A stretch of DNA of 64,000 nucleotides from Pegea sp. RAD2-039. Lineage: Eukaryota; Chordata; Thaliacea; Salpida; Salpidae. The notes under the pieces are model-generated. The model was not told where the DNA came from. It was given only the letters and a program-made list of their open reading frames with translations, and did no database searches. A program made the translations under genes and the position numbers. Location: the NCBI GenBank assembly GCA_034620365.1, contig JAQGEQ010000071.1, forward strand, positions 3,658,001-3,722,000. The letters are read 5' to 3'. This document shows positions 56,575-64,000 of this stretch, piece by piece (within the stretch, counting starts at the first letter, position 1; each line of letters begins with the position of its first letter).

Positions 56575-57550
56575 TTACTTTTTTCTTCTCATCTTTATCT
56601 GCTCTTCTTTTTTATCCGATTTTCTGAATTTCTGCAAAAATTTGACCCAAAAAATTTACAAAATTTCGATTTTTTTGAAATTACCTGAATCAAATAAAAA
56701 ACTGTCGCAAAAAAAAACAAAAGAAGAAAAAGAAGAAATTCAAAACCAGAAGTAGAAGATGATGATGATGATTCCTGGATCTCAATCGTCATCCCGATCT
56801 GTGACGTCATCACACAGTCACGATTTTGATCACGAGCCTAAAATTTTGAAATGAAAAAAATTCCTTATATGGTAAAAACCGACCAGGACAACAACATGGT
56901 GTGAACCAACGAATCGATCATTGCTGGTTGCTAAGTAAATGTCCCCGTTGCTAGGATTCAAATGAAAAATATGTTCAACAAGCGACGGATTCTGCCATTG
57001 ATATCGGACCAAACCATTCTGACCACTATCCTTGTCCACAGCCTAAAATATGGGTCAGTTATTTATTGGACCATTTTAGACATTTTTTTAACTTTTAGCT
57101 GAAATATTTTGTTTGTTTGATTCAGAATTGCTATAAACTTCATGTTGGGGCTTTTGGGCATCAAGAATTGGGGTTCGTTATCATTGACATCATCAACTTC
57201 AATCACCAATGTAAAATAGTTGAGATCAGATGAAATGGTCAACTGATAAAGACACAAATGAGAAAAACTTCACTTTCATTTGCTTACCTCATAACTTTTG
57301 GTTGTTTCAAAATCTAATAGAGTATCTAAGACTAATTCTGATTTTTGATTAATGTGAAAAACATCTTTGTGATTTTTCAAATGATATTTAATCTTCTAAA
57401 ATGAAGTTTGTTAACCTTTTTTTTATGTTTTTTTTTCAATTTACTTTTAAGCGAGTTTCAGATCTTTTTAATGTCACAACTTTAGTTCCTGGAGAAGCAT
57501 TTTCAGGAATTCTTACAGATTGATGCATTCCATTAATTTTTACAATTTCT
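56575..57550 (-). CDS. Cadherin, C-terminal part (5' exons not located)
   Basis: Six exons join: 57550-57445, 57395-57288, 57242-57093, 57042-56884, 56837-56685 and 56631-56575. They encode one cadherin repeat ending LVIEVDDVNDNEPQF (Ca2+-binding D-x-N-D-N-x-P), and a last repeat with AVDKDSGQNGLVRYQW and HVVVLARDQNRDC. Then come a Ser-rich linker, a TM segment FEFLLFLLLFFFATVFYLI, and a short basic tail ending KMRRKK. No catenin-binding tail is visible, so this is not a classical cadherin; protocadherin- or calsyntenin-like short-tail forms are possible. Exon 57550 begins in phase 2, so earlier exons exist, but I could not place them in the AT-rich DNA above 57600. All five introns are 45-53 nt. 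Confidence 0.72.
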
Positions 57551-57876
57551 CTAAATTTAAACAAACCATTATGAGTTTGGAATATTTGCAATCTTAACTA
57601 AATTCAAAATCTTTTTTAGTTGAGGCCATAAAACTACTTTTAAAAGGAAATCTTGAAACTTATTAATTATTTTGGTCTTGAATTTTCATAAAAAATAATT
57701 ACTTTAAAATTTAATATCAAATTATGACATAAAAATTCTAAAATTTTTTATTCGATTTTTTTCAATTTCCGGTAAATAAAAATATCCGTTAATACAATTT
57801 TTTCAAATTAAATTTGTTTATCTAGCAAAAAATAATATTTTTTAATAACATAAATTGTTGTAAAATATTCATTTAA

Positions 57877-58100
57877 ATGCTGATAAAGATGGGAATTAAA
57901 AATTTAATTTTATTGATTTGTTTGTTTATTTTATTTACAATTAATGACGACATCAAGGTAAACTCCCTAATCCTAAATTGTTTAAAATATTTTTTTACAA
58001 TTAAAAAATGCAGGAAAATTACTTTTTACAAATTTTTGATAGCAAAGATAATAATTTAATTAAAATTAAAAAAAAGTTGTTGAGTGAACCTAAAGTTTGA
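57877..58100 (+). CDS. Possible small secreted peptide (55 aa, two exons)
   Basis: ATG at 57877 gives MLIKMGIKNLILLICLFILF, a convincing signal peptide, ending at a donor AAG|GTAAAC (57957). A 56-nt intron ends in AATGCAG, and exon 2 (58014-58100) continues ENYFLQIFDSKDNNLIKIKK and ends EPKV at TGA. Phase 0 agrees and intron size fits the local norm. No family recognised. Without splicing the frame also stays open for 60 codons, so the structure is uncertain and chance cannot be excluded in this AT-rich stretch. Confidence 0.3.
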
Positions 58101-59630
58101 TTAAAAAAGTTGAAAATGTTTTTAAATTTTTAAACAATAAAAAAATTATCCGAATTAAATTGATGAAATAGAAGATCAGTAAAAATAGAAAAGTTTATTT
58201 TTTTTACCTCATATCAGAAAAAAAAAATCTCACTCCTTATTTATGTTATTTCCCTCATAGCAGAAGTTATAAGCTTTTCAAATCACTAGAAATAACTATA
58301 AGTTTTTATTAACCATTCTGAAATACTTTTTTTCTGTATTATTTTTAAGATTTGCAAACTAAAATCCATCAACTAGCAAAGTAGTAACTAAATTATCCGC
58401 CCACATGGCCAGTGTTTTTTCATTTCAAATGTCTATTATTTTTAGATATTTTTATGAACGATATTAAAGTGATTTTCAAAGCTTGATAACTTATTTGATT
58501 TCATTGTCAAATAAAAATTAACCTATGTAGTCGAATTTTAGTCAACCATTAGTACTTTTCTTCACGGTTTCTTTAGCCTTCTTAATGCTATCTTGTAAAC
58601 TCATATAGTGGTTTCTGTTAGTTTCAAATCTGTTTGTTGATTAGATAATTTAAATCTTATCTTTCTGTAAGTATATGTTGAACAAACGAGTCGTAAATGC
58701 AATTGAAAGTTGCTTTTATATAGGAATGTGGTTTCTGACCAGTAGTACACAATGGGACATTTTTTAAATGTTTTAATTCTAACAATGATGAGTGCAGTTA
58801 GTATATTGTTCAAGTTTTTGTTGCGATTTTCTAAGCACTTGAAGTTTTTTAAGTCAAACCTTTCAATCAATCTGATTAACATTTTTTAATTTCTTTATTC
58901 TATAATATGATTAAATCTAGACTTTACAAATACAAATTTTCATATTGAGAGGCGATATGCTACTTGAAGTTAAACAAAAAACTATTTTAATGTAACTTCT
59001 AATGTAAGTGCTCAGATTAGTGACGTTTATATCATTCATATTTCTCATAAATTCATGAAAAGTTGAGTAGATGAAGAAGTAGATTTAGTGAGCTTCTGTT
59101 TGAGAAATAGAGAAAGTTGAGAAGTTTTATATTCTAGTTATAATAGCAATTTTTATTTGCAACAAAATCTGAAAAAAGGAATTTTGTTGAACAGTCGAAA
59201 TCACAATTAGAGTTTTATAACAATCATCTAAATGTTCAATGATCAAACAGAAGATTAATCCAATAATCTTCTTACTTCTAAAAGAGATTGAAAAATTTTT
59301 GAAATATATTCTTTTAAAATTATCAAAGCTCAATTAAAAGTTTGTCTTAAAAACTGTTCGAATCAAAAAAAAAGAAAATAGAAAACCATAAAAAAATTCA
59401 AATTTGTATATAGAGGTTTTTGATGAAGAATTTGGTTGATATTTTATTTCATTAGTAAATGAAGTAAGTTATCAAGAAAACTGCTTAGTAAGCTATATAC
59501 TATTCTAAGCCTCATAAAAATTCATATTTTAACTTTTAAAAAGTATTTGAAAATATTTTGAGCAAAAATTTGTTGAAAAATAATTTTAAATTTTTTTTAC
59601 AAAAATATGGAAAAAAAACAAAACAATGCG
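58101..59630. other. AT-rich intergenic segment
   Basis: No supported gene. A 93-codon minus-strand frame with a true ATG (58882-58601) shows no domain I can name; it might be a decayed mobile-element piece. Confidence 0.4.
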
Positions 59631-60872
59631 TCAATCTGATTGGCTGTTTCCAACCAAGCTGAACGACGATGACGTCATCAAAAGTTGTTGTTCGATGTTG
59701 GCAAGGAAACGCGCGCGTATTTTGGAGAATTCCATCACATTTTCCGGACGACATTCAGTCCAAAATTTATCAAATTCAACAAAAAGATAAACTGAGAAGA
59801 AAAAAGATGAAATTTCTCACCACTAGATGTCCTACTCACCATAAACATGATGAAAGTCGGACACTTGAGGTCTTCCTTTGATCACATTGAAGAAATGAGT
59901 TCGTAAAAGTCCGCTGCTAAGCAACTCAACCGCCATACTCGTTAAATTGATTCCCAAAATTGCAAATGAGTATCTACTTGATGACGTCAGTAACGCGATA
60001 ATGACGTCACAAAATCACTCACCCATGACGAGGATGATTTGAATGTTGGAGCATTTGAAGAGTGATTTGAGGATGATTTGAAGCTAAGTGATGAAGATTA
60101 AGAAGTCCTAGAAGTCCCATTCCCCGAAAATCAGTAGCTGGGTCGGTGCCCTTGATTAAAAAACACGGGAGCTGATGACGTCATCAGTGGTTGAAAGATC
60201 ACCTGAAAGCCGATGTCTTCCCAGTCACGACTGATGCGGTTTGAAAGCACTCGCTTGGGTTGAAGCATACTCCATAGCTGTCAAAACAACGTGACGTCAC
60301 TACTGATGACGTCATCGACAGGAAATTACTTCGAGTAGAAGTTTTTCGTGATTCTGATTCATTGAATCAAACTTTTCGCGTCTTAGCGCTTCGATTGATG
60401 CGAAAAGATCTTCGTAGCCGTGAAGCTGATCTAAGACTAGTTTCATCTCGATGCAAAAGCTGCAGTGACGTCATTAGTGACGTCATAAACGCAATAGAGC
60501 AAAACTTACTGGGAAGCAAATTTTTGAGGAATTTTTTTGATTGGGATTAAATCATAAACGTTAGAAGAGTCTTGAAGAAGATTGCGGACTTTCGGATGTT
60601 TTGACAAAGCCAGACTTTCTTCTGCGAGTCGAGAAGTTAGTTGAGGAGTTAGGGTCGGGGCGTGGGGCACCTGTTAGTAGGACGCGAGATGTTTGTGAAA
60701 TATTTGCTTCAATGATTCGATGAAGTTCACATTTGCCGCGTAATAAACGAGAGAAGACTTTGACAAGCGATCTAAAGAAAGAAAAGTACATCAGACTCCC
60801 GATAATTCCTTTCCGGGGAATGATCTTCTTCTCATGATTCCGATTTCTTACAATAGAAGATTTTGTTGTCAT
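59631..60872 (-). CDS. ELMO-domain Arf/Arl GAP, ELMOD1/2-like (313 aa)
   Basis: Seven exons: 60872-60671, 60621-60510, 60459-60330, 60277-60203, 60150-60023, 59973-59840 and 59791-59631. All introns are 48-52 nt and all phases agree. N-terminus has FFRSLVKVFSRLLRGKCELH (ELMOD2: RFWMKWLLRQMTGKCELQ). The ELMO domain shows LHGYEDLFASIEALRREKFD, WEDIGFQ joined to GTDPATDFRGMG across an exon boundary, then LLGLLNL, GYSFAILGINLTSMAVELL and VEFDKFWTECRPENVMEF. The Arg in DFRGMG is the GAP catalytic residue of the family. ELMOD proteins stimulate GTP hydrolysis on Arl2 and Arfs and act at ER, lipid droplets and mitochondria. The ATG is 105 nt downstream of the TBC1D20 stop on the same strand. Confidence 0.9.
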
Positions 60873-60896
60873 GGTGATGATTAAAAAAATTAAATT

Positions 60897-60899
60897 CTG
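60897..60899 (-). promoter_or_regulatory. Candidate (trans-)splice acceptor before the ELMOD ATG
   Basis: Minus strand TTTTAATCTTCAG|AATTTAATTT lies in the 104-nt gap after TBC1D20, 24 nt before the ELMOD ATG. No AATAAA is seen in the gap. This fits a spliced-leader acceptor for the second gene of a bicistron. Confidence 0.35.
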
Positions 60900-60976
60900 A
60901 AGATTAAAATGAAACTGGTTATTAATTTGCATAACAAATATTCGAAGAAATCAAAAAAAGAGGAATTCGATTCGTT

Positions 60977-62116
60977 TTAATTGTTGTTGAAATATTCGAA
61001 GATCAGAGGAAGATTCTGGATTAGAATCCCGCCACCAGCAAATACAACTGCTGCGAAGCCAGATACAAAAAATCCGATCTTCTTTAAATTCACAGATTTT
61101 GTTGGAAGATTTACTGAAAGTTCTTTTGGAGTTGGCTCTTCTAAAAGATTTAAACGTCTTAAAACTTGATCTGGGTCTTCTTGAAGAGCAGCAAGAGCAT
61201 AATCAGGGAATGTGGAGACTGCTAGATCTTCTTTGTAATACTTCGTTGCATTTTTAGCAAAATAGGAAGGTGGGTAACGGATATAGAAGATTGAACATTT
61301 AGAAATCAACATTTCTAAAGGTAAGTTTGGTTTGCTAGCAGATTTTGACAATTTTTGAAACACATAAGGCATTTCACATTCACATTTCAAGATTTCATCT
61401 GAATTAAGATCTACTACATGAGCAGCAAAATAAATTGGCATTAAAGGGTGACAGGAGAGAAAAAAATCAAATAACCTTTGAATAATATTTTGATTACTCA
61501 GCACGTAACTATACCAAGTAATCAGCCAGCTTACAGCAAATATCATTTCAACTTCTGCTTTTTGAATAAAATCAACCAATTCAGGATTCAAATGTTCTAA
61601 CATTGGAACTAAATAATTAAGAATATGAGATGTTTTATCCATAGTTGGAAACATAAAATCTCTTAAGTGGTGAGTTGAGAGTCTTTCTAATAGTGGAAGA
61701 GCCTTGTGTCTTCCACAGACAAGTAGAAATGTTACACAAACATCATGGTACCCTTGATAATAATTTAACTTTGGCTGTCTTCTTATTACATCAATTATTA
61801 GTTTTAATAATTCTTCCTGTAAATAAGATCTTTCTGAACTTTCCATATCTTTTGGAAAACTTGAAGAGCTTCTATCAACATCTAATTTTACTTGACGATA
61901 GTCAGGGTGACTTTTATATTCATAATCATCATCTTTATCATCAATTTCAATATCTGGAACACCAAGCAAGAATGGCCACACCTCTTTACGTAATTGTGCA
62001 GTTAATAGTCCCCCTTTTGATATAGCAAGTTTTCTGAGAGCAGATATATTAACTGGATTATATGAAAGTTCTTTTTTTATTTCTTCTTTTTTAGATTTTT
62101 CTTTTGATTTCAACAT
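60977..62116 (-). CDS. TBC1D20: TBC1D20-like Rab GAP (379 aa)
   Basis: Single exon from the ATG at 62116. The start (ISALRKLAISKGGLLTAQLR, then KEVWPFLLGV) matches TBC1D20. The two catalytic fingers are present: Arg in VKLDVDRSSSSFP and Gln in LNYYQGYHDVCVTFLLV. Further hallmarks are LSTHHLRDFMFPTMD, FAVSWLITWY and SCHPLMPIYFAAHVV. A C-terminal TM (GFFVSGFAAVVFAGGGILI) anchors it to the ER, as in the family. TBC1D20 is a GAP for Rab1 and acts on Rab18, affecting ER-Golgi traffic and lipid droplets. The following gene on the same strand is the ELMOD GAP. Upstream 1.9 kb is AT-rich with no gene. Confidence 0.94.
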   Translation of the reverse strand: MLKSKEKSKKEEIKKELSYNPVNISALRKLAISKGGLLTAQLRKEVWPFLLGVPDIEIDDKDDDYEYKSHPDYRQVKLDVDRSSSSFPKDMESSERSYLQEELLKLIIDVIRRQPKLNYYQGYHDVCVTFLLVCGRHKALPLLERLSTHHLRDFMFPTMDKTSHILNYLVPMLEHLNPELVDFIQKAEVEMIFAVSWLITWYSYVLSNQNIIQRLFDFFLSCHPLMPIYFAAHVVDLNSDEILKCECEMPYVFQKLSKSASKPNLPLEMLISKCSIFYIRYPPSYFAKNATKYYKEDLAVSTFPDYALAALQEDPDQVLRRLNLLEEPTPKELSVNLPTKSVNLKKIGFFVSGFAAVVFAGGGILIQNLPLIFEYFNNN

Positions 62117-64000
62117 TTTTCAAACATAATAAAACCATAAAATTATAAATACAACTGTTTAATAGAAATACTTTGGAAATATTTATAAATATTATTCATA
62201 ATAAACTATTAAACTTTAGTATAAAATAATCTTTCCTAACAGTTGATCTCATTTTAACATAGAATTATTTTATTAAATTTAAAAACATTTTAAAAAATCA
62301 AGATCAAAAAAGCTCAAAGAAAATTGTCAAATTTAAAGATATCAAAAAATTCAAAACATATTTAAACATTCTTTTAAATTATTTTATATAAAATAATTAT
62401 AAAGAATAAAATAATAAAAGAGTTTATAAATATGACAAATGACTTAATATCTAGATCTGATTGACATTTACGAAAATAGTTTTAATTAAAACATTCAAAA
62501 TATATCAACATTTTAATCTGATACTTTTATATAAATGAATTTAAATTAATTAAAATACTGTAATTAAATTTATAAAAATGTTTATATTTATTTATAAAAA
62601 TTTGCTTTAAATTATTAATAGAATAACAGTTTCTATTTAATATTTAGAAACAAATTTTAAAAAGCTAGATTTAAAGATGTTAAAGAATTACAAACTTGTT
62701 TATCATTTTAATAGAATGATTAATAGCAAAAAAAACTTCTAAAACTTTCTTCTAAATTAGTAAGTAAAACAAAATGAAATCTCCAAAAAAAAACAAATAA
62801 TCATCAAAAATAAATCATCAATCTACAAAAAAAAAAAGTTTCAAAAATTTGAAACCTATAACTAAATAACTAGTTTCTAAAATTTAAATCAAATAAACTA
62901 GAGACAATTTTTAAGATAAATAATAGATAATCCTATTTATAAAACCATAAATAATAAATTATATAGTTAAAATATTTTGTAATATTAATATTACAATTTT
63001 CTTTATTAGGTAATTTTTATCATAAATAAATACTTTTTTGGAAATATGAGACATTCAGATTATTTAATAACAACAAGTATCTAAAGTTCATATTATATAC
63101 AAAAATTTATCAATCTTGAAATTTTGTCCATTCAATGCAAACACGTTATTATAACTAAAACGTCAGTTTTCATTTTGTGAAAAAGCCAAAAACGGCCAAA
63201 GATTTGATTATGTATTAAAGCTTTTTAAAAATTGTTAAGTTGTAGGTAACTTTTATAATGCACTTCATATGGTTTATAAAAATGAAAATTTAAGTTTTTA
63301 TCAGATATTTGTAAGTTTATAATGAGTTGTGCAAAGAAAATTTACTTTTAACATAAATATGGTTTTACTATAAAGTTACGCTGGGTGTAATGTACCACAC
63401 TGCTTTTAGTAGAGTTCAAAAACTACGAAAGCTGTTTTGAAATAAATGATTGCATAAAATTCTTAAGATAAATTTTAATAGCTTTTTAGTTGATAATCAT
63501 ACTTACTTGTACACATCAGTTATAATTAACAAAGTTTAATATTTATTATATTCAAAAATTATTTTTGGACACAAACATTTTTTATTTTTTTTTTGCTTTT
63601 TACTAAGTTCTATTATCTTTTGATAACCAAGAATTTAACTTTTTTATTACTTATTACTTACTTTGTTTGTTTAATGCGATTTTAGTCTACACAACTGAGC
63701 GTTTTTTCGTCATGTAAGCTAGCCTAAGTTTGTCATTATCTATTGAGAAAACATTGCTATCGAAATAGCAATGTCTAAAAAATTCGGAAATATATTTTTG
63801 GTCAGAAAAAATGAATTATCATAAAACATACAAAAATAATGTCAATTACTTTAGTAAATATTATCAAAGTTTGTTTCGATTAAACTACAATTAGAATTAA
63901 AATAAATTTACATATAAATATCGTAACAAAATTACCGTTTTACAAAAATCTATTGAAAAAAATTTAAAACAAAGAAAATTAATAAAGTTTATAGACTATC
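62117..64000. other. AT-rich intergenic segment at window end
   Basis: No coding region, repeat array or RNA gene recognised. It should include the TBC1D20 promoter. Confidence 0.5.

Noticed and set aside
58601..58882. 93-codon minus-strand frame
   Set aside because: AT-rich composition, no family match and no splice context; not strong enough to call.

Overview
This is an AT-rich animal (metazoan) nuclear window. Nearly all coding exons are joined by GT-AG introns, most of them only 45-56 nt long. The gene content is clearly metazoan: Integrator subunit 2, TBC1D20, an ELMO-domain GAP, CCDC113, WDR93, M1AP, a FAM92/CIBAR BAR protein, a PDZ-ZM (PDLIM-type) protein, a cadherin, a GT31 glycosyltransferase and a selenocysteine glutathione peroxidase. 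Two same-strand gene pairs sit 105-206 nt apart with 3' splice-site-like sequences just before the downstream ATG, which would suit trans-spliced operons. I cannot fix the lineage; compact invertebrates with SL trans-splicing (larvaceans or other tunicates, flatworms and others) are possible.

Layout. 1-3.2 kb: the 3' part of a PDZ-ZM gene (+) converging on a FAM92/CIBAR-like BAR gene (-). 4.1-19 kb: a tandem array of five ~3.0-3.2 kb units. Each carries an intact coiled-coil gene (-) with a TGACGTCA site exactly 107 bp upstream of its ATG; four of the units also carry a decayed non-LTR retrotransposon piece. A tRNA-derived SINE and a 26-bp minisatellite end this block. 20.1-29.0 kb: a five-exon gene (-) for a ~2,891-residue Ser/Asn/Asp-rich protein, assembled here from splice sites. 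It has 38 copies of a V-V-D-x-I-P-D-S-F-like motif and a basic C-terminal tail. 30.6-34.2 kb: WDR93-like and CCDC113 (-), both cilium/axoneme-type. 34.5-36.5 kb: a patchwork of SINE, LINE and gag-like remnants. 38.9-40.7 kb: a MOSPD2-like CRAL-TRIO-only protein just downstream of a selenocysteine GPx (-). 42.4-43.8 kb: M1AP (-). 46.8-47.8 kb: GT31 glycosyltransferase (+). 48.0-50.9 kb: an LRR cell-surface protein with a 30-bp-unit mucin-like VNTR whose reading frame is broken twice (-). 52.7-56.3 kb: INTS2 (+). 56.6-57.6 kb: the 3' end of a cadherin (-). 57.9-58.1 kb: a possible small secreted peptide (+). 59.6-62.1 kb: ELMOD and TBC1D20 (-), two GAPs in operon-like order. The rest is AT-rich intergenic sequence.

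No functional block resembling a bacterial operon or defence system is present. The most unusual items are the giant repeat-motif protein, the homogenised coiled-coil array, the large excess of the palindrome TGACGTCA, the GAP gene pair, and the frame-broken VNTR membrane protein. Splice joins and family names come from reading the sequence only; no alignment, expression or database search was run.
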